Shown one piece after another: positions 13,992 to 22,491 of a stretch of 40,247 nt of DNA (position 1 is its first letter; each line of letters starts with the position of its first letter). Made by a program: the position numbers and the translations under genes. The notes beneath the pieces are model-generated. The model was not told where the DNA came from and did not search any database. It saw only the letters and a list, made by a program, of their open reading frames with translations. This DNA is from Thermoleophilia bacterium (GTDB lineage Bacteria > Actinomycetota > Thermoleophilia > Gaiellales > JAICJC01): the NCBI GenBank assembly GCA_025927685.1, contig JAICKX010000017.1, positions 1-40,247 of the forward strand, written 5' to 3'.

Positions 13992-15128
13992 TTACCCGAT
14001 GCACGGGCCCGGCGACACCCGCCCGTGGGCCGATGCGACCGCCTCTCTGATCGGCTCGAGCGGGACGCCGAAGCCGCCCGCGCCGCCCTTGTCGGCCGCG
14101 AACATCATCGCCACGACGCGGCCGCGGCGGTCGACCACCGGCCCGCCGCTGTCTCCGTGCTCCAGGCGTCCGCGCAGGGGCACCACCGTCCGCGGCTGGA
14201 CGCTGCCGCCGTAGGCCCCGGGGGCGAGCGCGGTCACGGGCTGTCCGGCCCGGCCGGGCACCGACGTGAGCGGGCCGTTCTGGGGGTAGCCGATCATCGC
14301 CACGGCGCCGCCGGACGGGTCCTTCGGCGAGATCCGGATCCGCGGCAGCGGGAGGCCGCGGACGCGCAGGACCGCGACGTCGTTGCCGGGGTCGACGGCG
14401 ATCGGCACCGCCGAGAAGGTGCCGGACGAGCTCGGCTGCACCGCGATGTCGTGCTCGCCGGCGATGACGTGCGCGTTCGTGACGACGATCCCCGGCCGGA
14501 CGACCCAGCCCGACCCCTGGATGCCGAGCCCGCAGGCCGTGCCCTGGACGCGGACGACGCTCGCCTGGGCCGCGCGCGGGCCCGGGCCTCGCGGCACCGC
14601 CGGGTCGGGCCGCTCGAGCGTCCGGTCGGCGATCGAGGGCACGACGGGGAGCGGGTCGAACCGGGCGAGCGCGTCGAGGACGCTGCTGGCCGGCACGGCG
14701 TGCAGGAGGGCCGGGAGGATCGTCGAGCGCTGGACGTCCCGGCGCAGGTGAAGGCCGGGCTGTTCGAGGGCGACGACGGCGACGAGCCACGCCAGCGCCA
14801 GGCCGAGGATGGCGCCGGCGGCCACGCCGCCCGCGGTGTCCGCCGCCGCCAGCGGCCCGCGGATCACGTGCCGCCGCAGCGCGTGGGCGGCCGCCCCGGC
14901 GCCGAACTGCACGATCGACCCGCCGATCAGGGCGCCGGCGAGACCGGCCACGCCCAGCCAGGGCGAGTGCCGCCCTCCGCTCAGAAGCAGGGGCGCCACC
15001 CGCGACCCGATGACCGCCCCGACCGCGAAGCCCGCGAGCCCGAGAAGCGTCGCCACGAGGCCGCGCTGCGCGCCCCGGAACGCCGAAAGGCCGACCGCGG
15101 CGATCACGAGCAGGTCGATGGCGCTCAC
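13992..15128 (-). CDS. MarP-like membrane serine protease (CvpA + trypsin domains)
   Basis: The product is 378 residues from GTG 15128. The first 120 residues hold about four transmembrane helices of the CvpA type (SAIDLLVIAAVGLSAFRGAQ onward). From about 190 a trypsin-like domain carries the triad H220 (VVTNAHVIAG), D250 (DPGNDVAVL) and S327 (EHGDSGGPVV). C199, near the start of the protease domain, and C376, near the C-terminus, match the positions of the regulatory disulfide in mycobacterial MarP. MarP is a periplasmic protease needed for acid and oxidative stress resistance. TATACA 6 nt before the GTG suggests a leaderless transcript. The longer upstream frame lacks family sequence and was rejected. 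Confidence 0.9.
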   Translation of the reverse strand: MSAIDLLVIAAVGLSAFRGAQRGLVATLLGLAGFAVGAVIGSRVAPLLLSGGRHSPWLGVAGLAGALIGGSIVQFGAGAAAHALRRHVIRGPLAAADTAGGVAAGAILGLALAWLVAVVALEQPGLHLRRDVQRSTILPALLHAVPASSVLDALARFDPLPVVPSIADRTLERPDPAVPRGPGPRAAQASVVRVQGTACGLGIQGSGWVVRPGIVVTNAHVIAGEHDIAVQPSSSGTFSAVPIAVDPGNDVAVLRVRGLPLPRIRISPKDPSGGAVAMIGYPQNGPLTSVPGRAGQPVTALAPGAYGGSVQPRTVVPLRGRLEHGDSGGPVVDRRGRVVAMMFAADKGGAGGFGVPLEPIREAVASAHGRVSPGPCIG

Positions 15129-15174
15129 CGCTGTTGTATACCGCCCGTCCGGCGCCGGAGGTCCGGGTGTGTGC

Positions 15175-15187
15175 CAGACTGCGGACG
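15175..15187 (+). promoter_or_regulatory. Possible -10 region for PAC2 gene
   Basis: CAGACT, a one-base variant of TAnnnT, ends 6 nt before GTG 15187. A divergent TATACA (15140-15135, minus) serves the MarP-like gene. Confidence 0.3.
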
Positions 15188-16029
15188 TGGACTTCGTGCA
15201 TATCGAGCACGATCCGAAGCTGCGCCGCCCGAACCTCGTGGCCGCGTTCAGAGGGTGGAACGATGCCGGCGGCGCCGCCAGCCTCGCCGCGGGATATCTG
15301 CGGGCCGTGACCGACGCGGAACGGTGCGCCGTGATCGACTCGGAGCCGTTCATCGACTACCAGCAGACCCGGCCGACCGTCCAGCTCGTGGACGGCGACG
15401 TGCGCCGGCTGGACTGGCCCGAGACCGAGATCTACGCCTCGGAGAAGTCCGACCTGGTCGTCGTCGTGGGCACGGAGCCGAACATGCGCTGGCGGGCGTT
15501 CTCCGGCGCCATCGCCGACATGGCCCGCCGCTACCGGGTCGACCTCGTGATCACGATGGGCGCGCTTCTGGCCGACACGCCGCACACCCGGCCCGTCCCC
15601 GTGTCCGCGACCGCGTCTGACCTCGAGCTGATGGACCGCTTCGGCCTCGCTCGCTCGACGTACGAGGGGCCGACCGGCATCGTCGGCGTCCTCCACGACG
15701 CCTGCGCGCGGGCGGGGCTGCGCTCCGCGAGCCTGTGGGCGGCGACGCCGCACTACATCTCGGCGTCGCCCAACCCCCAGGCGGCGATGGCGCTTCTCAC
15801 CCGTCTCAGCGAGATGATCGGGACACCGGCGGGCTCGAGCGAGCTCGAGCGGGCGGCGAGCGAGTACGCCCTGCGCGTTGCCTCCGCGATCTCCGACGAC
15901 CCCGACATCGCCGGGTACGTCCAGCAGCTCGAGGAGGCGGCCGACGCCGCCGACCCGCCAAGCGGCGACGAGCTGGCCGCCGACTTCGAGCGTTACCTGC
16001 GCGAGCAGGGCGACGGGAAGGACGAGTGA
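15187..16029 (+). CDS. PAC2-family protein
   Basis: The product is 280 residues from GTG 15187. The opening PNLVAAFRGWNDAGGAASLAAGYL, the central VDLVITMGALLADTPHTRPV and the late ASLWAATPHYISASPNPQAA are hallmarks of the PAC2 (proteasome-assembly-chaperone-like) family of Actinobacteria. The C-terminal 60 residues are helical and acidic. In eukaryotes and archaea PAC2 proteins help build proteasomes; in Actinobacteria the biochemical role is not settled. No proteasome gene lies in the window. Its stop overlaps the start of a thioredoxin-TPR gene (GTGA), so the two are translationally coupled, which may link it to protein quality control. Confidence 0.88.
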   Translation: MDFVHIEHDPKLRRPNLVAAFRGWNDAGGAASLAAGYLRAVTDAERCAVIDSEPFIDYQQTRPTVQLVDGDVRRLDWPETEIYASEKSDLVVVVGTEPNMRWRAFSGAIADMARRYRVDLVITMGALLADTPHTRPVPVSATASDLELMDRFGLARSTYEGPTGIVGVLHDACARAGLRSASLWAATPHYISASPNPQAAMALLTRLSEMIGTPAGSSELERAASEYALRVASAISDDPDIAGYVQQLEEAADAADPPSGDELAADFERYLREQGDGKDE

Positions 16030-16673
16030 GCGTCGACGCGACCGACGCGACCTTCGACGACGCGGTCGTCGAGCGGTCGAAGGCGGTGCCGGTGGTCGTC
16101 GACTTCTGGGCCGACTGGTGCGGCCCGTGCCGGCAGCTCACGCCGATCATCGAGGCCGCCGTCGCCGCCACGGATGGCGCCGTCGAGCTCGTGAAGGTCG
16201 ACGTCGACCAGAACCCGCGCGTGGCGATGCGCTACCGCGTGCAGGGCATCCCGGCCGTGAAGGCCTTCCGCGACGGCCGGCTCGTGGACGAGTTCACCGG
16301 CGCCGTCCCGCGGGCCAGCGTCGACTCGTTCCTGCGCGGGCTCCTGCCGTCGGAGGCCGACCGGCTCGTCGAGCAGGGTGACGAGGCGTCGATTCGGAAG
16401 GCGCTCGAGCTCGAGCCGGATCACCCCGCCGCGCGGGCTGCGCTCACCCGGCTCGAGTCGGCCGGGGACCCGGCGCTCGGCCCGGGCCTCACCGCGCTCG
16501 AGGCCGGCGAGACCGAGCGCGGCCTCGAGCTCCTGCTCGACGCGCTGGCCGAGGCCGACACCGCGCTGCGCGACCGCATCCGGCAGGTCATGGTGGGCGT
16601 CTTCGCCGACCTGGGCCAGGACCACCCGCTCTCGAGCGAGTACCGCCGCCGGCTCGCCGCTGCGCTCTACTGA
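16026..16673 (+). CDS. Thioredoxin-TPR co-chaperone, CnoX/YbbN-like
   Basis: The product is 215 residues. The N-terminal thioredoxin domain has FWADWCGPCRQLTPI with both active-site cysteines (C32, C35) and the cis-proline loop RVQGIPAVKAF. From about residue 115 a helical TPR-like region follows (EADRLVEQGDEASIRKALEL) and ends GQDHPLSSEYRRRLAAALY, typical of YbbN/CnoX proteins. CnoX protects substrates from over-oxidation and hands them to chaperones. The intact CxxC suggests redox activity, unlike E. coli YbbN. It overlaps the upstream PAC2 gene by four bases and the convergent cupin gene by seven. Confidence 0.9.
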   Translation: MSVDATDATFDDAVVERSKAVPVVVDFWADWCGPCRQLTPIIEAAVAATDGAVELVKVDVDQNPRVAMRYRVQGIPAVKAFRDGRLVDEFTGAVPRASVDSFLRGLLPSEADRLVEQGDEASIRKALELEPDHPAARAALTRLESAGDPALGPGLTALEAGETERGLELLLDALAEADTALRDRIRQVMVGVFADLGQDHPLSSEYRRRLAAALY

Positions 16674-17617
16674 GCGGGCGGCGCGACGTCGCGCTCGCCG
16701 TCCCAGTACGCGGTCCGCTCCACCCGCCCGATGATGCCCAGGCCGCGCCAGTAGATCTTGTCCGACCGCGGGAAGTAGGCCATGTCGTTCGTCTCGCGCG
16801 TCCCGTAGGCCAGGAAGGTCAGCCCGTCGGAGCCGCCCCGGAGCGCGTGCGCGACGCCCGTGCCGGCCGGCCGCGAGACGACGTGCCCCGGCCGGAGCGG
16901 GTGCTCGTCCTCGCCGAGGTGACACGTGCCCGAGCCGTCCAGGACGACGAAGAGCTCCTCCTCGGCGGAGTGGCAGTGGGGCGGGTACTGGAGCATCCCG
17001 GGCCGGCAGCGGCCGAGGTTGAGGCCCGTGCGGGCGGCGCCGGCCGCGGCGGCCAGGTCGCGCCACACCGACCCGCAGTCACCCTCGCCGCTCTCGTACT
17101 CGGGCACGTCGGCGGTGGCGACGACGTTGGCGGGGCGGGGGCCGGGCGCGGCCCACCCGAGCGGCCCGGCCTCCGCGTCGAACGCGAACATGTCGCCCGG
17201 CCCGTCGGCCTGCACGATCGTCGCGCCCGCCCAGGCCCGGCCGGAGTGGGGGTGGTAGCAGGTCTCGACGTGCTCGCGCATGCCGAACGCGAGGACGTCG
17301 AGGCCGTCCGGTCCGGCCCGGAGCGTGTGCGCCTCCTCGTCGGCGCGGTGGACGATGCAGTCGCCGGCCGTCACCTCGCAGGTCGCGCCGTCCTGCCACA
17401 CGAGACCGCTCCCGGCGAGCACGTAGAGGACCTCCTCCTCGGCGCCGTGCGCGTGCGGTGGCGTCGGCCGCGCGCCCGGGTCGATCTCCCACCGCCGCAG
17501 GCCGATTGCGACCGTCGCTGCGGCCGTGCCCAGGTCGGTCATCCAGGTCGCGATCTCGCCCGCCGCGCGCCGCACCCGGGCCGCCTCGTCCCAGTGGGCG
17601 AGGTGGGTCGTCGTCAC
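16667..17617 (-). CDS. Double-cupin protein
   Basis: The product is 316 residues with two cupin domains. The first has PPHAHGAEEEVLYVLAGSG (about 52-70) and a later ADEEAHTLRAG; the second has YPPHCHSAEEELFVVLDGSG and GTGVAHALRGG. Each shows the H-x-H-x-x-x-E-E metal-binding pattern plus a distal His. Bicupins of this shape include dioxygenases, isomerases and metal-dependent decarboxylases; none can be assigned. The C-terminus contains NDMAYFPRSDKIYWRGLGII. The start GTG 17617 overlaps the TGA of the upstream thioesterase gene, so they are co-translated, suggesting a shared small pathway. It is convergent with the CnoX-like gene, overlapping by 7 bp. Confidence 0.83.
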   Translation of the reverse strand: MTTTHLAHWDEAARVRRAAGEIATWMTDLGTAAATVAIGLRRWEIDPGARPTPPHAHGAEEEVLYVLAGSGLVWQDGATCEVTAGDCIVHRADEEAHTLRAGPDGLDVLAFGMREHVETCYHPHSGRAWAGATIVQADGPGDMFAFDAEAGPLGWAAPGPRPANVVATADVPEYESGEGDCGSVWRDLAAAAGAARTGLNLGRCRPGMLQYPPHCHSAEEELFVVLDGSGTCHLGEDEHPLRPGHVVSRPAGTGVAHALRGGSDGLTFLAYGTRETNDMAYFPRSDKIYWRGLGIIGRVERTAYWDGERDVAPPAQ

Positions 17618-18003
17618 AACCGCGCCTCGAGCACCCGGCGCGAGTCGTCCGGCCACGGCTCCGAGGTCGAGCGGCCGGCGTCGGTGTGCACCACGACCGT
17701 CCGCGATTCGGCGGCGACGCGGCCGTCGGCGGCGGAGCGGATCCGCTCGCGGGTGGTGGCGCTCGAGGTGCCGACCGCCTCGAGCTCGATCTCGACGTCG
17801 ACGTGATCGTCGGTGTGGACGAGGCCGGAGCGGAAGTCGATCTCGATGTGGCGGATCACGACCCGGTGGACGGTCTCGCCGAGGAGGTCCGTGAAGAACT
17901 CGTCCCGGGCCTCCTCGAGGTAGGTCAGATAGGTCGAGTTGTTGACGTGCGCGAACCCGTCGAGGTCGCGCCAGCGGATCTCGATACGCTTGGCGGCGTG
18001 CAT
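17614..18003 (-). CDS. Acyl-CoA thioesterase, 4HBT hotdog family
   Basis: The product is 129 residues, standard for a single hotdog domain. The 4-hydroxybenzoyl-CoA thioesterase signature is clear (IRWRDLDGFAHVNNSTYLTY, then LEEARDEFF), with the catalytic-type Asp in RWRDLD. The second strand region is HIEIDFRSGLVHTDDHVDVE. The enzyme should hydrolyse an acyl- or aryl-CoA thioester in the cytosol. It is coupled to the double cupin downstream. Its ATG 18003 lies inside the start region of the divergent DMT gene, so the two coding regions overlap by six bases at their 5' ends. An in-frame ATG seven codons upstream is possible but would enlarge the overlap. Confidence 0.87.
   Translation of the reverse strand: MHAAKRIEIRWRDLDGFAHVNNSTYLTYLEEARDEFFTDLLGETVHRVVIRHIEIDFRSGLVHTDDHVDVEIELEAVGTSSATTRERIRSAADGRVAAESRTVVVHTDAGRSTSEPWPDDSRRVLEARL
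17985..17990 (+). promoter_or_regulatory. -10 element for DMT transporter gene
   Basis: TACGCT fits TAnnnT and ends exactly 7 nt before GTG 17998. The element lies inside the coding sequence of the divergent thioesterase. Confidence 0.5.
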
Positions 18004-18870
18004 CGGTCGCGTAGCCTGCCACATCTGCTGCTCGCGGCGGTTGTGCTCGCCTGGGGCGGCTCGTTCGCCGCGATCAAGGCGCTCGTCGACCACGGGCTGG
18101 ACGCTCCGGACGTCGCAATCGGGCGCTACGTGATCGCCGCGCCGGGGTTCGCGATCGCGCTCGCCGCGGCCGGCGGCCTGCCGGGCCTGACGCGCCGGGA
18201 CGTGCTGCGGGTGGTCGCCGCCGGGCTCTTCGTCGTCGCCGTCTACCACCTGGCGCTGAACGGCGGTGAGCGCACCACGACGGCGGGCACGGCGAGCGTC
18301 GTCATCGCGGCGGCGCCCGCGATGGCGCTCGCGATGTCGCTCGGGCTCGGCCTCGAGGGCTTCTCCCCCCGGCGGACGGCGGGGCTGGCGGTCGCCTTCG
18401 CGGGCGTGGTCGTCGTCATCGTGCTGGGATCCGGCCAGCGGGTGTCGCTGGACGCGGTGCGGGGGCCGCTGCTCGTCCTCTTGGCGGCATCCTCGTTCGC
18501 GGCGTACAACGTGCTCGTGAAGCCGCTCCTTCACCGCTTCGACGCGGTCGCCGTCTCGGCTGCGACGTCGCTCGTCGGCACGGCGGCGCTTCTGCCGTTC
18601 GGAGCGTCGGGGACGGCGGGCCGGCTGGGTGACGTGGGCGCCGGCGACCTCGCGCTCGTCGCCTACCTCGGCCTGGTCTGCACGCTCGCGGGGTACGTGC
18701 TGTGGACGATCGGGCTGCGCCGGCTCGACCCGTCCCGGGCGGTCGCCTATCTGTACGGCGTCCCGGTCGTGGCGGTGGCGGTCGGGGCGCTGACGCTCGG
18801 CGAGAGCGTGACGGGCTGGCTCGCGCTGGGCGGCGTGCTGGTCGTCGGAGGGGTGGCGCTCTCGCAATGA
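17998..18870 (+). CDS. DMT-superfamily (EamA) transporter
   Basis: The product is 290 residues with about ten hydrophobic segments in two EamA repeats. Repeat one starts LLLAAVVLAWGGSFAAIKAL; repeat two starts around GPLLVLLAASSFAAYNVLVK and ends RAVAYLYGVPVVAVAVGAL with LALGGVLVVGGVALS. EamA proteins export or import small metabolites such as amino acids across the inner membrane; direction and cargo are unknown. GTG 17998 was chosen because it gives a short polar N-terminus before the first helix and TACGCT lies 7 nt upstream. The stop overlaps the next gene (ATGA), so it is in an operon with the iron alcohol dehydrogenase. Confidence 0.88.
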   Translation: MHRSRSLPHLLLAAVVLAWGGSFAAIKALVDHGLDAPDVAIGRYVIAAPGFAIALAAAGGLPGLTRRDVLRVVAAGLFVVAVYHLALNGGERTTTAGTASVVIAAAPAMALAMSLGLGLEGFSPRRTAGLAVAFAGVVVVIVLGSGQRVSLDAVRGPLLVLLAASSFAAYNVLVKPLLHRFDAVAVSAATSLVGTAALLPFGASGTAGRLGDVGAGDLALVAYLGLVCTLAGYVLWTIGLRRLDPSRAVAYLYGVPVVAVAVGALTLGESVTGWLALGGVLVVGGVALSQ

Positions 18871-19823
18871 CGGCCTTCGTCTGGCGCGACGGCGAGCGCA
18901 CGATCCGGTTCGGGCCGGGGGCCTCCGCGCACGCCTGGGCGGGCGTCGAGGTGCTGACCACCGCGCGGGCCGAGCCGGACATCCCGGCCGCCGTCCTGGA
19001 GGCCGCGCGCGTCCACCACGTCCCTCCGGGGCAGGTGCCGGACGCCGCCGCCGCGCTCGTCGACCGCGTCGGCGCCGGGCGGATGGTGGCCTGGGGCGGC
19101 GGACGGGTGATCGATACCGCCAAGGCGCTGGCCGCAGCCCGCGGCGGCGAGGTGTGCGCCGTGCCGACGACGCTCTCCGGCGCCGAGATGTCGCGCGGGC
19201 ACCGGCCGGCGCCGGGGTATGAGGGCCGGCCCAACCACCGGCCGGTGCTGGTGCTCGCCGAGCCGGGGGTGATGGCGGGGCAGCCCGAGGGTGCCCGCCG
19301 GGCCTCCGCGATGAACGCGCTCGCGCACGCCGCCGAGGCGCTCTACGGGCCCGGGCGAAACCCGGTCGCGTCGCTGGCCGCGGCGCGGGCGGCGTCGCTC
19401 CTGGCGCGCGGCGTCGAAGCGGGCGAGCCTGACGACCTCGCTCTGGGGTCGATCCTGGCCGGCTACGCGCTCGGCTCCGCCGGATTCTCGCTCCACCACG
19501 CGCTGTGCCAGACGGTGGTGCGCATCTGCGGCACGCCGCACTCGGTCACGAACGCCGCCGTGCTGCCCCACTCGCTCGCCGCGATGGCGGCGCGCGAGCC
19601 GGAGGCGATCGCTGCGCTGGCGGCGGCGCTCGGCGTCGAGCCGGAGGGCCTCGTCGCGCGCGTGGCGGCGCTCGCCGGAGGCGCCGGCCTCGGCGGAGAG
19701 GGCGTGGGCGAGGCCGATCTGGAGCGCGTTGCGGACGCTGCGCTCGAGCGTCCCGAGATCGCCGCCCTCGGCCCGACCCTGGATCGCGGCGAGCTCGTCG
19801 CGATCCTGCGCCGATCGCTATGA
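18867..19823 (+). CDS. Iron-containing alcohol dehydrogenase, maleylacetate reductase-like
   Basis: The product is 318 residues. The NAD(P) motif is AWGGGRVIDTAKALAAA and the phosphate-binding text is CAVPTTLSGAEMS. Metal-ligand histidines are expected in MNALAHAAEALYG and LHHALCQTVVRICG / TPHSVTNAAVLPH. The short length and the PTTLSGAEM-S text resemble maleylacetate reductase and related Fe-ADH proteins, which reduce a ketone with NADH in aromatic degradation. No ring-cleavage dioxygenase is adjacent, though a thioesterase and a double cupin lie on the divergent side. It is translationally coupled to the DMT transporter, suggesting linked transport and metabolism of one compound. It ends convergently with the RibD-C gene, overlapping by 6 bp. 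Confidence 0.85.
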   Translation: MTAFVWRDGERTIRFGPGASAHAWAGVEVLTTARAEPDIPAAVLEAARVHHVPPGQVPDAAAALVDRVGAGRMVAWGGGRVIDTAKALAAARGGEVCAVPTTLSGAEMSRGHRPAPGYEGRPNHRPVLVLAEPGVMAGQPEGARRASAMNALAHAAEALYGPGRNPVASLAAARAASLLARGVEAGEPDDLALGSILAGYALGSAGFSLHHALCQTVVRICGTPHSVTNAAVLPHSLAAMAAREPEAIAALAAALGVEPEGLVARVAALAGGAGLGGEGVGEADLERVADAALERPEIAALGPTLDRGELVAILRRSL

Positions 19824-20375
19824 CCCCACCGCGTAGCGCAGGTGGACCGTGCCGTTCTCGAAGCGGCGCTCGTCGAGCAGATCGAGCCGCAGGCCGCCGG
19901 TCGATCCGAAGGCGCTCGTCCCGCCGCCGACCACGACCGGGATGAGGAAGAGCTGGAGCTCGTCCACGAGCCTCGCGGCGAGCGTCTGCCCGGCGAGCTC
20001 GGGGCCGCCGATCGTGATATCGCGCTCAGCCCGGGCCTTCAGCTCCCGGACGGCGGCGAGGTCGAGCCGGCGCTCGAGCCGGGTGCGGGCCGTCGAGACA
20101 TCCTCGAGCGTGCGCGAGTAGACGATCTTGTCCGCGGCCCGCCAGATCTCGGCGAAGTCGCGCATGGCGTCCGGCTGCCCGGCCAGCGGGAGCGTCTCCC
20201 AGGGCGCCATCATCTCGTACATGCGGCGGCCGTAGAGGTATGTCCCGACGGGCCGCTCGAGCTCGTTCACGAACGCGTGCACCTCCTCGCCGGGAGCCGC
20301 CCAGTCGAAGTTGCCGTGCTCGTCGGCGATGAAGCCGTCGAGCGACGCGAGTGCCGAGTAGATGAGCCGTGCCAT
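19818..20375 (-). CDS. RibD C-terminal-domain / dihydrofolate reductase-like protein
   Basis: The product is 185 residues. It begins [20 protein letters not shown], the family hallmark, with [18 protein letters not shown] following. The NADPH-binding part reads [20 protein letters not shown] and [16 protein letters not shown]. These stand-alone RibD-C proteins resemble dihydrofolate reductase and the reductase half of RibD, but most have no proven substrate and no deaminase domain is present here. The start ATG 20375 follows no Shine-Dalgarno sequence. It is divergent from the small gene before ilvD and convergent with the iron alcohol dehydrogenase. Confidence 0.88.
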   Translation of the reverse strand: MARLIYSALASLDGFIADEHGNFDWAAPGEEVHAFVNELERPVGTYLYGRRMYEMMAPWETLPLAGQPDAMRDFAEIWRAADKIVYSRTLEDVSTARTRLERRLDLAAVRELKARAERDITIGGPELAGQTLAARLVDELQLFLIPVVVGGGTSAFGSTGGLRLDLLDERRFENGTVHLRYAVGS

Positions 20376-20380
20376 GGTGG

Positions 20381-20386
20381 TAGGCT
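20381..20386 (+). promoter_or_regulatory. -10 element for small gene-ilvD operon
   Basis: TAGGCT fits TAnnnT and ends 8 nt before ATG 20395, a leaderless arrangement without a ribosome-binding site. Confidence 0.45.
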
Positions 20387-20394
20387 CGCAGAAG

Positions 20395-20628
20395 ATGGGA
20401 AAGGGATACGCAGAGGGGCCCGCCGCCGAGGAGGCGGAGGCCGCCCGCGAGCGCGGCGACCACCTCACCCTGGCCGACCGGCCGCCGCCCCGGCGGATGG
20501 TGTGGGGCTGCACAACGGACGACCCCGAGCCGCACGTGATCGGCGAGCTCGGCGAGGTCGACCCGGACGAGCTGTTCTCGTCGGGCGGGGCGTGGGGGAT
20601 TCACGTGGAGCTCGAGACTCCGGCGTGA
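20395..20628 (+). CDS. Small hypothetical protein coupled to ilvD, 77 aa
   Basis: The product is 77 residues and I do not recognise a family. It starts [20 protein letters not shown], contains [19 protein letters not shown], and ends [20 protein letters not shown]. It is acidic, apparently soluble, and has one cysteine. I chose ATG 20395 because TAGGCT lies 8 nt upstream; the frame is open to 20362. Its stop overlaps the ilvD start (GTGA), so every ilvD translation event may depend on it. It could be a regulator or assembly factor of the dehydratase, or just a leader-like coupled gene. Confidence 0.65.
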   Translation: MGKGYAEGPAAEEAEAARERGDHLTLADRPPPRRMVWGCTTDDPEPHVIGELGEVDPDELFSSGGAWGIHVELETPA

Positions 20629-22334
20629 CCGAGAATCCCTACGACCGCCCATCCGATCCCGCGAAGCGCCACTCGGCGGCGCTGACCGACGGCCCCGACC
20701 GCGCGCCCGCGCGCGCGATGCTGAAGGCGATCGGCTTCACCGACGACGACCTCGCCCGCCCGATCGTCGGCGTCGCGACGACGTGGATCGAGACGATGCC
20801 GTGCAACTTCAACCAGCGCGAGCTGGCACAGCGGGTCAAGGCCGGCATCCGCGCGGCGGGCGGCACGCCCATGGAGTTCAACACGGTGTCGGTCTCCGAC
20901 GGCGTCTCGATGGGCACCGAGGGGATGAAGGCCTCGCTGATCTCGCGCGAGGTCATCACCGACTCGATCGAGCTGGTCGCGCGCGGCCACCTGTTCGACG
21001 GCCTGGTCTGCATCGTGGGCTGCGACAAGACGATCCCGGCCGGTGTGATGGCGCTCTGCCGGCTCGACATCCCCGGCCTTGCGCTCTACAACGGCTCGAT
21101 CGCGCCGGGCACGTTCCGCGGGCGCGACATCACGATCCAGGACGTGTTCGAGGCCGTCGGGGCGTACGCGGCCGGGAGGATCGACGGCGCCGAGCTGCAC
21201 GAGGTCGAGTCCGCCGCCTGCCCGGGGGCGGGCGCCTGCGGCGGCCAGTTCACCGCCAACACGATGTCCATGGCGCTCGACTTCCTCGGTATCAGCCCTG
21301 CCGGGATGAACGGCATCCCCGCGCTCAACCGCACCAAGGGCGACGCCGCCCAGGAGTGCGGCCGGCTCGTCATGCAGCTCGTCCGCGACGACGTCCGGCC
21401 GTCGCAGATCATCACGCGCGAGGCGATCGAGAACGCCGCCGCGTCGGTGGCGGCGGCCGGCGGCTCCACGAACGGCGTGCTGCACCTGCTCGCGATCGCA
21501 CACGAGCTCGGGATCCCGTTCTCGATCGACGAGTTCGACTCCATCGCCGCCCGCACGCCGATCGTCGCCAGCCTGAAGCCGGGCGGCCGGTACGTTGCGA
21601 CGGATCTCTTCGATGCTGGCGGCGTGGCACTGGTCGCGCGGGAGCTGCGAAAGCGCGAGCTCGTCCACGCCGGCGCCAAGAACGTCGACGGCCGCACGCT
21701 CGGCCAGGTCGCCGACGACGTCGTCGAGACGCCCGGCCAGCCCGTCGTCGTTTCGATCGAGACGCCGATCAAGGCCACCGGCGGCCTCGCGATCCTGCGC
21801 GGCAACCTGTCGCCGGACGGCTGCGTCGTCAAGCTCGCGGGGCACGAGCGCGTCAGCCACCGCGGCCCGGCCCGGGTCTTCGACCGCGAGGAGGACTGCT
21901 TCGCCGCCGTCAAGGCCGGCGCGATCAAGCCGGGCGACGTGGTGGTGATCCGCTACGAGGGGCCGGCCGGCGGGCCCGGCATGCGCGAGATGCTGCACGT
22001 GACGGCGGCCATCGTCGGCGAGGGCCTCGGCGAGGACGTCGCGCTCCTCACCGACGGCAGGTTCTCCGGCGCGACGCACGGGCTGATGGCCGGCCACGTC
22101 ACGCCCGAGGCCGCCCACGGCGGGCCGATCGCGATCGTGCAGGACGGCGACATCGTCGTGTTCGACATCGAGGCCCGCGAGCTCCGGCTGGAGCTCTCCG
22201 ACGACGAGATCGCTGCGCGCCTTCGCGACTGGAGCCCGCCGCAGCCGCGCTACACGGAAGGCGTCTTCGCCAAGTACGCGGCGCTGGTCTCGAGCGCCAG
22301 CGAGGGCGCCGTGACGCGCCCGCCGAAGACGTAG
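20625..22334 (+). CDS. ilvD: Dihydroxy-acid dehydratase
   Basis: The product is 569 residues, the usual IlvD length. It converts 2,3-dihydroxy-isovalerate and -methylvalerate to the 2-keto acids for valine, leucine and isoleucine. The iron-sulfur cysteines are visible in [20 protein letters not shown] and [16 protein letters not shown]. Other signatures are [37 protein letters not shown] and [19 protein letters not shown]. The start GTG 20625 overlaps the TGA of the small upstream gene. Key motifs match ilvD rather than the sugar-acid dehydratase branch, but edd-like relatives are close. leuC-leuD lie 13 kb away and a class IV aminotransferase 17 kb away, so the pathway is dispersed. Confidence 0.95.
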   Translation: MTENPYDRPSDPAKRHSAALTDGPDRAPARAMLKAIGFTDDDLARPIVGVATTWIETMPCNFNQRELAQRVKAGIRAAGGTPMEFNTVSVSDGVSMGTEGMKASLISREVITDSIELVARGHLFDGLVCIVGCDKTIPAGVMALCRLDIPGLALYNGSIAPGTFRGRDITIQDVFEAVGAYAAGRIDGAELHEVESAACPGAGACGGQFTANTMSMALDFLGISPAGMNGIPALNRTKGDAAQECGRLVMQLVRDDVRPSQIITREAIENAAASVAAAGGSTNGVLHLLAIAHELGIPFSIDEFDSIAARTPIVASLKPGGRYVATDLFDAGGVALVARELRKRELVHAGAKNVDGRTLGQVADDVVETPGQPVVVSIETPIKATGGLAILRGNLSPDGCVVKLAGHERVSHRGPARVFDREEDCFAAVKAGAIKPGDVVVIRYEGPAGGPGMREMLHVTAAIVGEGLGEDVALLTDGRFSGATHGLMAGHVTPEAAHGGPIAIVQDGDIVVFDIEARELRLELSDDEIAARLRDWSPPQPRYTEGVFAKYAALVSSASEGAVTRPPKT

Positions 22335-22491
22335 TGGCGGTCGCCCACGAGTGGCGCGGCGAGCTTCCTGCACGCGGAGGGATTCGGGCACGACGTGCTC
22401 GAGTGGGACCGGCGCGAGCAGGTGGAGGGCCATACGGCGCCAGCCGGGCGGGCGGTCCCGAACGCCGCCGCCGGCGCCGGGCGTGTCGGGC
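22335..22491. other. Intergenic stretch, possibly a gene remnant
   Basis: No complete gene is seen between ilvD and the convergent 255-aa gene. One frame from about 22351 reads SGAASFLHAEGFGHDVLEW, faintly like the helix after a rhodanese active site, but it has no start codon and no full domain. Confidence 0.3.
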
